Notes: generated by a model not told the origin, from the sequence alone. A stretch of DNA of 64,000 nt from Cardinium endosymbiont cEper1 of Encarsia pergandiella (GCF_000304455.1 NC_018605.1:372035-436034), one strand, 5' to 3'. Counted from the first letter of the stretch, positions 45,434 to 54,230 are shown. Translations and numbers: made by a program.

Positions 45434-46713
45434 TTAAAGTTTTTTTAGAGCTATTTTTAATAAAGTAACGCATTTTGGGTGTTTATGAATCATAGCTAAT
45501 TTAAGTGGCGTATAACCACCTTCATTTTGGGTATTAATTAGAATATCTTTAACCCCTAGTAACACTTTTACTACTTCTCTATGCCCCTTACATGATCCAA
45601 TATGAAGGGGCGTAAAACCATATATACTTTTTGCATTAACATTAATATTGGATTGTTCTACTAACGCTTTTACTACTGCTACATGACCTTTTTCGGCTGC
45701 CAAATATAGTGGCGTACGACCACCATAATCTCCTAGATTAACCCGAATATCCTTAGCACATAGTAGTGCTTTTACTACTTCTACGTGACCTTCATGGGCT
45801 GCGGTATGAAGGGGACTCCAACCATATTCATTTTTTAGATTAACATTAATATCTGGCTGGTCTAATGGATTTTCTAATAACAATAATCTCACTGTTTTTG
45901 CATCATCTGTTGTTATTGGTATATAACTTCCAGGATGACCACAAATAGCATCATTTTGAATATTAATATCAATGCTTTTGTTTTCTAATAAGGTTTTTAC
46001 TACTTCTATATGCCCCCTATATGCTGCGATATGAAGGGGCGTCCAACCATACTTATTTTTTCTATTAACTTCAATACTTGGTTGTTCTAGCAATACTTTT
46101 ACTACTGCTACATGACCTTCTTGGGCTGCCGCATGGAGTAAAGTCCACATATCTTTATTTACTATGCTAAGGCTATAGTGGTTACCTTTAAAGAAGGCAA
46201 TAAATACTTTTACTACCTCTACATGACCTTTATATGCTGCCATATGCAAAGGCGTCCAATCCATTTTTCCTGTACTGATCCGGATACTTGGTTGTTTTAA
46301 CAACATTTTTACCACTTCTACATGACCTTCTTGGGCGGCTGCGTAAAGCGGCGTAAAACCACCTTTATTTTCTATATTCACACGAATACCTTTAGCCATC
46401 AATAACGCTTTTACTATCTCTACATCGCCTTTATATGCTGCGATATGAAGGGGGTACCATTATATTTATCCTTTGCATTGACCAAGATATCTGGTTGTTT
46501 TAACAACGCTTTTACTACTGCTACTTGACCTTCTTGGACGGCTAGATGCAGAGGAGAGCGCGTTGCTATATGTAGACTAGTATCACTTTCTTGTACCGAT
46601 GCATATGGCTCGCCATAACCATAGATCGGAAGTAAAAAAAACAAAAGAAGCTTATACAATATTGCTGATGTGGTAGAAGAGTGGATATATGTAATTTGTT
46701 TTGTATACACCAT
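45434..46713 (-). pseudogene. Sec-signal ankyrin-repeat protein, broken by one base in a C tract
   Basis: Two adjoining reverse frames form one gene. The first (46713 to about 46450) gives a hydrophobic signal ('AILYKLLLFFLLPIYGYGEP') and the first ankyrin repeats ('RSPLHLAVQEGQVAVVKALL'), and then runs out of frame to a stop at 46420. The second continues with about nine further repeats ('GWTPLHIAAYRGHIEVVKTLL' and similar) and ends at 45434. At 46450-46454 the coding strand has five C in 'GGTACCCCCTTCAT'. Six C, as required by the repeat consensus T-P-L-H-I-A-A-Y, would restore the frame. About eleven 33-residue repeats result, one of them degenerate. Secreted ankyrin proteins commonly bind host proteins in intracellular bacteria. 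It may be a pseudogene, a phase-variable gene or a sequencing error. Confidence 0.8.
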
Positions 46714-47124
46714 ATGTAAAAATGATTTAGTATTGTTTGTAATGCGTTATTTTATAGCCTCTAATCTGTACCTATATGGATCTTAATGGGTTACTTCTTG
46801 GAACAAATAAGATAAATCTGTTACTTAAATGCAAATAAAAATAGGATAAAAAATATTCTATGCATAAAAGCTACTAAAAATATAATAATGTACCTGGTTA
46901 CTAGTTATTTATAGTTAGTATTTAATAAGTTTTTAATCATGATGTTATCGAAAAATATGTTTAAATACTTTAATTATCAAATGTTTGTTTACGAACTTAG
47001 GTTGTATTATGCTATAAGTTTATTAGATTCAAAATCGATGGGGTTAAAAATACATAAGGTCGCATTACATAATGGCATAGCTTTTCCCATTTGATGGGTG
47101 CATTACAATTTTCTTGTTTAGGCA
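46714..47124. other. divergent intergenic region
   Basis: This AT-rich region separates the ankyrin gene (minus) from the phospholipase-like gene (plus) and should contain both promoters. I see no RNA gene, repeat or convincing promoter pair in it. Confidence 0.4.
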
Positions 47125-48105
47125 ATGAAAAAACAATTTTTGGTATCTATTCAAACCATTTATTGGTTTTGGATAACCTTTTTCCTTCCTTTAGAGGCTT
47201 GGCCTTGGGGTTTTTTTGCACACAAGCAGATTAATCGGTACGCTATTACTACGCTACCGCCAGCTATGTTTGCTTTTTATAAACCACATTTAACATTTTT
47301 AACTGAAAACTCTATAGATCCAGATAAACGTAGATATGTGGTCAAAGGTGAGGCCTCAAAACACTTTATAGATATGGAGCATTACCAGGCTAGTCTATTG
47401 GATCGACAAAAACTTTTATTTCAACAAGCGGTCGAAAAATATGGTGCTAAAGCGGTAGAGACACATGGTCAACTCCCTTGGGTTATACTCCATGTACACA
47501 AACAATTAACAGAGGCTTTTAGGGAGAAGGATATTGCTAAAATCCTAAAAAAATCAGCAGATTTAGGCCACTATATTGCGGATGCGCATGTGCCCTTACA
47601 CACTACACAAAACTACAATGGACAAATGACGGACCAAGAAGGGATTCATGCTTTATGGGAAACCCGACTCCCTATTTTATTTTTCGATACCTATAATTTT
47701 TTTGTTGGACAGGCGGTTTATATAAAAGATCTATTAAGCCATATTTGGCATATTGTCTTAGCATCTCATGCATTGGTTGAAGAGGTACTGCATCTAGAAA
47801 AGGAGCTTTCCGCACAATATCCTATGGTAGCAAAATATAGTTTTGAGCAAGATGGTCAGCTACTCAAAAAAGAATATTCAGTTGCATTTGCTACTATCTA
47901 CCATCAAGCACTACAAGGACAGGTTGAGGCACGTTTGCAACAGTCTATTAAAGAAGTAGGTAACTTCTGGTTAACGGCTTGGATCAATGCAGGATCCCCA
48001 AATTTAAATGATTTTAATGCAGATCTACCGATTCAAGATGCAGTAGACGAATCTTTCCAAGAAAGTAGCCCTTTAGAAGGCATTAGGGAATGTGGAGGCG
48101 AATAA
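47125..48105 (+). CDS. secreted zinc-dependent phospholipase C / S1-P1 nuclease-like protein
   Basis: This 326-residue protein has a signal peptide (residues 1 to about 25, 'IQTIYWFWITFFLPLEA') and a mature start near 'WPWGFFAHKQINRYAI', where the N-terminal Trp and early His match the trinuclear-zinc fold shared by phospholipase C and S1/P1 nucleases. Further ligands are visible in 'HFIDMEHY', 'HVHKQLTEAF', 'ADLGHYIADAHVPLHTTQNYNGQ' and 'EGIHALWETRL'. It is a Bacteroidetes family usually annotated as zinc-dependent phospholipase C; the substrate is unproven. Export next to ankyrin and EPIYA-like genes suggests a possible role at the host interface. Confidence 0.82.
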   Translation: MKKQFLVSIQTIYWFWITFFLPLEAWPWGFFAHKQINRYAITTLPPAMFAFYKPHLTFLTENSIDPDKRRYVVKGEASKHFIDMEHYQASLLDRQKLLFQQAVEKYGAKAVETHGQLPWVILHVHKQLTEAFREKDIAKILKKSADLGHYIADAHVPLHTTQNYNGQMTDQEGIHALWETRLPILFFDTYNFFVGQAVYIKDLLSHIWHIVLASHALVEEVLHLEKELSAQYPMVAKYSFEQDGQLLKKEYSVAFATIYHQALQGQVEARLQQSIKEVGNFWLTAWINAGSPNLNDFNADLPIQDAVDESFQESSPLEGIRECGGE

Positions 48106-48125
48106 ACTAGTTTCTTGCATTCAAT

Positions 48126-48300
48126 AAGGTTCTGTAACGTTTGTTTTTATGAAAATTATATGTATATCCCTACAGGTTTCCTAAAAATAAATTATCTCGG
48201 GCATTTTATTGCTTATAAATTTTTGAATATATAAGGAAAAAATAGATAATAAAGCGAAGATCTATACCAAATAAAAAATATATATACGTCACAGAACCTT
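48126..48300. repeat. 175-bp element with 15-bp inverted ends (MITE-like or IS relic)
   Basis: AAGGTTCTGTAACGT at 48126-48140 and ACGTCACAGAACCTT at 48286-48300 are inverted copies with 14 of 15 positions matching, enclosing AT-rich sequence without a gene. GGTTCTGT is reminiscent of some IS ends, but no transposase or clear target duplication is present. It fills the gap between two convergent genes. Confidence 0.5.
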
Positions 48301-48317
48301 AAACTTGAAAGTAGATT

Positions 48318-49121
48318 TTACCTTATATATTTTATATATTCAGAAGTTTTTTTGACAAAATCCCTAAACCCCCTGTCCTGTTTTTTAGATGCTGATGATG
48401 GATTTTGATGAATAACTTTTTCACTTTTATTATTTCCCTCCTCCCTTTTAAAATCTATTTCTTCATAAATAGGCTCTTCATCTTGGTTAGTATCAGTTCT
48501 ATTTTGATAAATAGGCGCTTCACTTTTATGCGCTTGTGCTAGATTTTCATTTATCCGGCTTAGATTTTGGTGGTTACCATTGCTCCGCGGCGTTTCATAA
48601 TAGGAGGCTGTCTCAATAATCTCTTTATCTGTATTAGGAATCTCTTCATAAATAGGATCGTTATCAGTAGTTTCGTCATCAACGATCTCTATATAGATAG
48701 GTTCTTCTTGATTATTTTCTATTTTTTTTGCTTTTTTTTCTAGTCCTTCGATTGAATGTAGAGCTGTTGTTGTTGATGCAATAGGATCCAATGTAGCCAT
48801 CTCTTCGCTTACATTATCTAGCCTTTGCTCAAATCGATTAAGATCAATATTTAATTGGTTATCAGACTCTACATATTTATGTGTTAAAACAGATTTGTGC
48901 TGTTTTGCTTCTATAGAAGCATCTAACCATTGGGCTTCATTTTGCTTCAATAGTTTATTATTTTGATTGGTTATACCTGCATAGCTTTTTAATTTTTTGC
49001 TATCCTTTTTCCCCATTAAAAAAGGTCTTTGTGTACTTTGATCAAAGCATGCAACGCCAAAGGATGCCATAGAAGTGTATATTACCGTACTTTTTAATAA
49101 AAATTTTATCCTTTTTTCCAT
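48318..49121 (-). CDS. putative exported protein with repeated EPIYEEI-type tyrosine motifs
   Basis: This 267-residue protein has a basic N-terminus and hydrophobic stretch ('FLLKSTVIYTSMASFGVAC') that looks like a Sec or lipoprotein signal with Cys25. A lysine/glutamine-rich helical region spans about 37-135. The C-terminal half holds EPIYIEI (Tyr143), DPIYEEI (Tyr158), a YYETP pair (174-175), APIYQN (Tyr205) and EPIYEEI (Tyr219), all set in acidic, disordered-looking sequence. These resemble the EPIYA-type motifs of translocated bacterial effectors, and Y-E-E-I is the preferred Src-family SH2 ligand when phosphorylated. I know no annotated family for it. Effector function is an inference from motifs and neighbourhood. 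Confidence 0.7.
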   Translation of the reverse strand: MEKRIKFLLKSTVIYTSMASFGVACFDQSTQRPFLMGKKDSKKLKSYAGITNQNNKLLKQNEAQWLDASIEAKQHKSVLTHKYVESDNQLNIDLNRFEQRLDNVSEEMATLDPIASTTTALHSIEGLEKKAKKIENNQEEPIYIEIVDDETTDNDPIYEEIPNTDKEIIETASYYETPRSNGNHQNLSRINENLAQAHKSEAPIYQNRTDTNQDEEPIYEEIDFKREEGNNKSEKVIHQNPSSASKKQDRGFRDFVKKTSEYIKYIR

Positions 49122-49484
49122 TACTTACTTTTTAAAATTAAACTAGATATTAAAAAAATGATTTTGCCCCGTATATATACCTATTTGGTATAAATTTCCC
49201 CTTTTTTTAAAAATAATAAAATTAATATTCAATACATAATACCATTACTAACCGCGTTCTCCATCATATCAAAAATTGCAAAAAGCAAACCCATAAGATT
49301 AACAAAAATTATACTGTTAATCTATTGCAACCATCTTAGATTGTACGAATCTATTTACATTTATAAGAAATTAAAATAAAAAATATTGAACATGAGTTTT
49401 AAAAAAAAAAGAAAAAAACATTATATTTAAAGCTAGTTTGCTAATATGCTTGTTTTAATCCGACCTTCAAAAGTATCTTCCATG
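49122..49484. other. divergent intergenic region
   Basis: This is a very AT-rich region (long A/T runs around 49380-49430) between the EPIYEEI gene and the glycogen-synthase-like gene. It must hold both promoters, but none is convincing. No RNA gene or repeat is seen. Confidence 0.4.
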
Positions 49485-50291
49485 ATGTCTCTACAAAGGA
49501 TACTATATGTAGCAAGTGAAATAGCTCCTTTTTTGGAAACTTCCCTTGTATCAAATTGTGTACGTAAGCTACCTGAAGCCATGCAAAGCAAACAGATAGA
49601 CGTACGAATTGTAGTACCTAAATTTGGTACCATCAATGACCGCATGAATAGACTACATGAAGTGTTGCGTTTATCAGGTTCTATTGTGTCAGTAAATGAT
49701 GTAGATCATTCCATTTCTGTAAAGGTAAGCACGATACCTAATACCCGGTTACAGGTTTATTTTGTAGACAACAATGATCTATTTGGCAGTAGAAGATCGG
49801 TTTTTAAGGATCAAAATAATAATTTTTTTGAGGACAATGATTTGCGAATGATTTTTTTCTGCATGGGTGTAATGGAAACGCTTAAAAAATTAGAGTGGGA
49901 AGCAGATATTGTACATTGTCATGATTGGATAACGGCGCTTATACCTATTTTTTGGAAAAAGCTGTATCAAAATCATCCTCTTTTTACAAAAGCTAAGCTT
50001 GTTTTTACGCTTTATAATAATACTTTCTCTCACCATTTTCCCTTTCTGACAGAAAGGATAGAAAAGATAGGTATTGCGCGGGAAGATGCAGTATTATTGA
50101 CCCCTGGTGGTTTTCGAAACATCATTCAATTTGCTATGGACTATTCTGATCTGGTATTGCGTGGCGAAATACTTGATGCAGTTGAATTTGAAGATTTATT
50201 TAAAAGCAACGAGTTACCTTGGGTCCAAAATGATGATCAATATAACGAAGGCTATTTTGCCGTGTATAAAAGCCTACTGCTCCCGGTCTAA
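49485..50291 (+). CDS. glycogen/starch synthase-like protein (GT5 N-terminal domain only)
   Basis: The 268-residue protein matches the stand-alone Bacteroidetes 'glycogen/starch synthase' family, corresponding to the first Rossmann domain of GT5 enzymes: 'ILYVASEIAPFL', 'DVRIVVPKFGTINDRMNRLHEVLRLSG', 'ADIVHCHDWITALIPIFWK' and 'KLVFTLYNN'. The second, ADP-glucose-binding domain is absent by family design, so catalytic activity is uncertain. ATG 49485 ('MSLQRILYVASE') fits the family start; ATG 49446 would extend it by 13 residues. Confidence 0.82.
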   Translation: MSLQRILYVASEIAPFLETSLVSNCVRKLPEAMQSKQIDVRIVVPKFGTINDRMNRLHEVLRLSGSIVSVNDVDHSISVKVSTIPNTRLQVYFVDNNDLFGSRRSVFKDQNNNFFEDNDLRMIFFCMGVMETLKKLEWEADIVHCHDWITALIPIFWKKLYQNHPLFTKAKLVFTLYNNTFSHHFPFLTERIEKIGIAREDAVLLTPGGFRNIIQFAMDYSDLVLRGEILDAVEFEDLFKSNELPWVQNDDQYNEGYFAVYKSLLLPV

Positions 50292-50359
50292 TGGAACCGA
50301 ACCAGTATAGCCTTGCATAGAAAAATATATGCAGTTATATTCATGTAGTTACCTGTGAA

Positions 50360-53020
50360 ATGAATGCTATGGCTGAATTGCATATTTATCGTGCTGCTGC
50401 AGGTGCTGGTAAAACCCATATATTGGTAACCCGTTATATTCAATGGGCTTTACGTTACCCAGATGCTTTTAAAAATATTTTGGCGGTAACCTTTACCAAT
50501 CGTGCTACCCAAGAGATGAAGCAACGCATTTTAGCTTATTTGTATAGCTTATCTATTGGAGAAGCAACTGTTTTACAAGAAACACTATGCCAGGAAGGAT
50601 GGACGTCTGCTCAGTTGCAGCTGCGCAGCAAGGAGGTATTGTCGATGATGGTTCATCACTATGGTGATTGCGCTGTTACTACGATTGATCGTTTCTTCTA
50701 TAGAATGATTCAGTCTTTTGCTAAAGTACTCGGTTTACAGCACCATTTTTCGGTTGAAATGGATGAACGATTGGCTTTAAAAGAAACCATAGAAGAGCTA
50801 TTTACCGTAGATGATCCATTCTTGCAACAGTGGATAGTAGATTTTGCACTTACGAAACTATTGGTTGGTAAAAGCTGGAATATTAAAAGCAACATTCAGG
50901 AGATAGGTAAATCACTTTTTAATGAATCGTTTAAGCTACATGAAAAAGCATTATTAATGGCTTTTCAGCAACAAGAAACATGGCCGCATTTTGTGTTGGC
51001 TACACAAACATCTGTCCATTCCTTTGAACAAAGCATGCAAAAAATCGGTCAAGCTGCGTTGACCATATTGCACCAAGAAGGCCTTGCACCGACAGATTTT
51101 GCCTATGGTACCAAAGGGGTAATAGGTTATTTTTTAAGATTGGCTAGCAAGAAAGGGTTTACACCAACCAAACGAGCTGTTATAGCAAAAGATCATCTAA
51201 CCAGTTGGTACAGCGAAAAAAAACATAATGCCCTTGCTAGGGTAGTGGAGCAATTGCTCCATCCTTTACTTGTAAAGGCTATAGATTTGTATGTAAAAGA
51301 GGGGTTAGCCTATAGAACAGCGCTAGTAGCTGCCCGTTTTTCCTATGCTTTTGGTATAATAGGTGCATTGCTTATAGGATTGGAACGGTATCGATCAAAA
51401 AACAATGTCTGTTTTATCTCAGATATTTCTGCTTTGCTTTACCAAGCCATTCAGGAAAGCGATGCTTCCTTCTTGTACGAAAAAACAGGCCATTCATTTC
51501 ATCACTTTCTGATAGATGAATTTCAAGATCTTTCTCTTTTTCAATGGATGAATATCAAACCATTGTTGCGTAATAGTCTGGCCCAAGGCTATAGTAGTCT
51601 ATTAGTTGGAGATGTCAAACAAGCTATTTACCGTTGGCGTGGCAGCAATTGGAAACTTTTAAACCATCAAGTAGAAGCAGCGTTTAAGGAAAGTACCCTT
51701 CATTATTTAACGACCAATAGGCGCAGCCAAGAGGCTATTGTATTATTTAATAATTATTTCTTTAAAATGGCTGCCAACCGGTTGGTTGATTACCTTGAAA
51801 GCAGGTCTAATTTTCATCCTATTGATGCATTGTCATATGAATGGGCCCAAATGAGACGGGCCTATGGCGATGTGGTCCAAGAAACCAATGGGCAAAAAGG
51901 AGGCCATGTAGGATTGTACCTACTTCGGTCTGACCAAATGGATACAGCAGGTCATCCTATTCATTGGAAAGTCCATGCGCAAAAAAACTGTATGGATCTG
52001 CTAGAACAGTTAGAAAAAGAAAATATCCCAGCAAACGATATTGTTATATTGGTGCGCAATAATAGTGAAGCCGCTTTGCTAACCAATGGCTGGCAAACCA
52101 GCCATACGACTGGTCGCTATGCGGTACGGTCAGATCATGCCTATGCTTTATGGAGTCATATAGCGATAAAAGTATTGATCCATTCATTATATTATCTTAA
52201 TGATGAGGATGATCTAATAAATAAAGCAGCCTGGGTGCAAGCCTATTGGCATTGTATACATCAGGATTTAGCCATTGGACATCATGATAGATTGTATAGG
52301 GTAGTAGATGCAACCTCTATCGAAAATTTATTGCCCGAGCCATTTTGGGTACAAAAAGACTTTTTAAAAAATCTATCTGTCTATCCTTGTGTCGCGCTAC
52401 TGATCACCTGTTTATTTAAAAATTCTTCTGATTTTGATGATGTTTTATCTCTTTTTCAAAGTGTTGTTTTAAACTTCAGCCTTACAGAATCTGCTTCTAT
52501 AGCAGACTTTTTAGTTTGGTGGGAAAAAAGAGGACGCGCCATACTATTGCCTACAAGTCATCTTGAAAATGTGGTTAAAGTAATGACCATCCACCAATCT
52601 AAAGGGCTTGCATTTAAAATAGTCATGATCCCTTTTTGTAATTGGACTTTGGATCATCTACCACAAAATGGGCCCATTTTGTGGTCTGTGGACCAACAAC
52701 CATCGGCCCACTTTCCTATATGGCCTATAAGCTATGGCGTAAATTTAAAAGAAACCCATTACGCCAAAGCCTATTACCTCGAGCAGATGCAAATCCATCT
52801 AGATAACCTCAATCTGCTTTATGTGGCTTTTACAAGAGCAGCCGAACGACTTTATGTGATGGCACCCCTTCCAGCGCAAACGGAGGGTATGGATAGCGTT
52901 GCTGATTTGATCTACCAATCATTGGTACAAGACAGAACCAATCAGCCTTTTAAAGATGCATGCCCATTAGCTGTAGCAGTGCAAGAGACGGTTGCAGCCA
53001 CTATCTTTTGTTTTGGGTAA
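50360..53020 (+). CDS. RecB/AddA-like UvrD-family helicase lacking the nuclease domain
   Basis: This 886-residue superfamily 1A helicase has Walker A 'AAAGAGKTHILVTRYI', motif Ia 'ILAVTFTNRATQEMKQRI', Walker B 'FLIDEFQDLSLFQW', motif III 'LLVGDVKQAIYRWRG', motif V 'VMTIHQSKGLAF' and motif VI 'NLLYVAFTRAAERLYVM'. Bacteroidetes RecB/AddA-like proteins are about 1050-1100 residues and end in a PD-(D/E)XK nuclease. Here the protein stops about 45 residues after motif VI ('ATIFCFG'), so the nuclease is missing. It may be a truncated but functional helicase or a decaying gene. The ATG at 50369 is an alternative start. Confidence 0.85.
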   Translation: MNAMAELHIYRAAAGAGKTHILVTRYIQWALRYPDAFKNILAVTFTNRATQEMKQRILAYLYSLSIGEATVLQETLCQEGWTSAQLQLRSKEVLSMMVHHYGDCAVTTIDRFFYRMIQSFAKVLGLQHHFSVEMDERLALKETIEELFTVDDPFLQQWIVDFALTKLLVGKSWNIKSNIQEIGKSLFNESFKLHEKALLMAFQQQETWPHFVLATQTSVHSFEQSMQKIGQAALTILHQEGLAPTDFAYGTKGVIGYFLRLASKKGFTPTKRAVIAKDHLTSWYSEKKHNALARVVEQLLHPLLVKAIDLYVKEGLAYRTALVAARFSYAFGIIGALLIGLERYRSKNNVCFISDISALLYQAIQESDASFLYEKTGHSFHHFLIDEFQDLSLFQWMNIKPLLRNSLAQGYSSLLVGDVKQAIYRWRGSNWKLLNHQVEAAFKESTLHYLTTNRRSQEAIVLFNNYFFKMAANRLVDYLESRSNFHPIDALSYEWAQMRRAYGDVVQETNGQKGGHVGLYLLRSDQMDTAGHPIHWKVHAQKNCMDLLEQLEKENIPANDIVILVRNNSEAALLTNGWQTSHTTGRYAVRSDHAYALWSHIAIKVLIHSLYYLNDEDDLINKAAWVQAYWHCIHQDLAIGHHDRLYRVVDATSIENLLPEPFWVQKDFLKNLSVYPCVALLITCLFKNSSDFDDVLSLFQSVVLNFSLTESASIADFLVWWEKRGRAILLPTSHLENVVKVMTIHQSKGLAFKIVMIPFCNWTLDHLPQNGPILWSVDQQPSAHFPIWPISYGVNLKETHYAKAYYLEQMQIHLDNLNLLYVAFTRAAERLYVMAPLPAQTEGMDSVADLIYQSLVQDRTNQPFKDACPLAVAVQETVAATIFCFG

Positions 53021-53064
53021 TGCGACTATATCCGTTTATCCATCTGTCCATATTACTTTTCAAG

Positions 53065-53212
53065 AAACAAAAAAGCCCTGTGTAAAAAACCTTGTTTACA
53101 GATAAAAAGCAAAACAGATGATTACAATAAAAGGGACCAGATAGCTTACCGCTGTTTTTTTAGCGGTAAGTGGCGTTCTTTCTGCAATTTTTTACACAGC
53201 GCTTTATTGTTT
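53065..53212. repeat. 148-bp fold-back element with 25-bp inverted ends and an inner hairpin
   Basis: The arms 53065-53089 and 53188-53212 are inverted copies with 23 of 25 bases matching (core CTGTGTAAAAAA). Inside, CTTACCGCT (53145-53153) and AGCGGTAAG (53162-53170) form a perfect 9-bp stem with a T-rich loop. It lies between convergent genes (helicase, plus; lipoprotein, minus). It could be a MITE, an IS relic or an elaborate bidirectional terminator. Confidence 0.6.
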
Positions 53213-53254
53213 GCTTGATTCTTGGTCAAGTAAAAAGTTAAGATATAAATTCCT

Positions 53255-53704
53255 TTAAGTTCTATTTTTAATTTCTTGTTTAAGAGCTCTTTTTGCTTGT
53301 AATAGCAGTATTTTACTGTTCTTAACCTCCTGTGGGGTATCTAGTGATTCATGTAATAATTCATCTAATTTATCTTCAGTAATTTTACCCAATATAAATT
53401 GTTTGGCCGCATTTAAGTGTTTTTTTACTTTAGTCCCCGTCTTTCTAGCCCAGTCTGATACGTTTGGCTCATTTTCACTAAGCTTACCATACATAATTTT
53501 TATGACATCGTCTAAATCTTTTTTGGGCAAGCGTTCTGAAGATGCATGCAAACGTATTTCCTTTTCGAGGTCCTTTTCGAGTCCTTTTTCGAATTCTTTC
53601 GTTGTTGTTTCCTTGTCCTTAGAACAAGATGCTGCGCCGCTATTTAAAATAGCCATACTCCACAGGGCAGAAAAAAGGATAGATTTTATTTTATATTTGT
53701 TCAT
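53255..53704 (-). CDS. small lipoprotein, leader shared with neighbour
   Basis: A 149-residue predicted lipoprotein with signal 'YKIKSILFSALWSMAILNSGAASC' (lipobox ending in Cys27). The mature part is charged and mainly helical ('KEFEKGLEKDLEKEIRL', 'KITEDKLDELLHESLD') and I recognise no domain. The first 30 residues are almost identical to those of the 60-residue protein at 54048-54230, while the mature parts are unrelated. The gene and its upstream region belong to a duplicated cassette. Confidence 0.65.
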   Translation of the reverse strand: MNKYKIKSILFSALWSMAILNSGAASCSKDKETTTKEFEKGLEKDLEKEIRLHASSERLPKKDLDDVIKIMYGKLSENEPNVSDWARKTGTKVKKHLNAAKQFILGKITEDKLDELLHESLDTPQEVKNSKILLLQAKRALKQEIKNRT

Positions 53705-53824
53705 AATTTATTCCAATAATGTATGATGAAAATTTGTATTGAGAATATAAAAAAATAGGCTAAAATAGCCACATTAAGAAGCTTTATCTGTCAAAAATTG
53801 ATGCGTTGATTGGATAATTCAAAA
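53617..53824 (-). repeat. duplicated promoter-plus-signal-peptide cassette, copy 1
   Basis: These 208 bases, covering the start of the 149-residue lipoprotein gene and about 120 bases upstream, recur at 54143-54349 with roughly 85 percent identity by eye (shared blocks include 'gatagattttattttatatt' and 'aaaaattgatgcgttgattg'). The conservation extends through the upstream region, so it probably includes the promoter. Confidence 0.8.
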
Positions 53825-54047
53825 TAAGCGGTATTTATGGTAAAAGGGTTGTATGCTTTTACTAAGCGGTTAGGATAGTAGATTATCAGCACCCACGACC
53901 GATAAACCATTGAGGACTAAGACAATAGATTTACTATCTATACAAAAGGGGATAGTTGCTCAGCACTATGGTAGAAAAAGCATTAAAGAACGCCTTGTAA
54001 CTGTACCAGAAAACAGATCTTTTTACCACAGTGCTGAACAGATGTAT
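53825..54047. other. spacer between the two lipoprotein cassettes
   Basis: It holds an inverted pair of about 20 bases (53960-53979 and 54019-54038, core TCAGCACT-TGGTA), which could be a terminator for the downstream copy or an IS relic. A short plus-strand frame at 53910-54122 overlaps the second lipoprotein gene and is not supported. Confidence 0.4.
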
Positions 54048-54230
54048 CTATTTAGCTTCTTCCCTACTTGCCAACTCCTTCTCAATTTCTTGCATCCGTT
54101 TTTGGAGTTCCTCCTTTGGTAGATCTTTTAATTTCGTTTCCTCCTTAGAACAAGATGCTGCGCCACTATTTAAAATAGCCATACCGTAAAGGGCAGAAAA
54201 AGCGATAGATTTTATTTTATATTTGTTCAT
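54048..54230 (-). CDS. very small lipoprotein, leader paralogue
   Basis: A 60-residue predicted lipoprotein: signal 'MNKYKIKSIAFSALYGMAIL' and 'NSGAASC', then a short charged helix ('KLKDLPKEELQKRMQEIEKE'). The leader is nearly identical to that of the 149-residue neighbour; the mature part is new. It may be intact as a Lpp-like small lipoprotein or a truncated copy. Confidence 0.55.
   Translation of the reverse strand: MNKYKIKSIAFSALYGMAILNSGAASCSKEETKLKDLPKEELQKRMQEIEKELASREEAK

Noticed and set aside
53910-54122. 70-residue plus-strand frame between the lipoprotein cassettes
   Set aside because: It overlaps the second lipoprotein gene antisense and contains an inverted repeat; no homology recognised.
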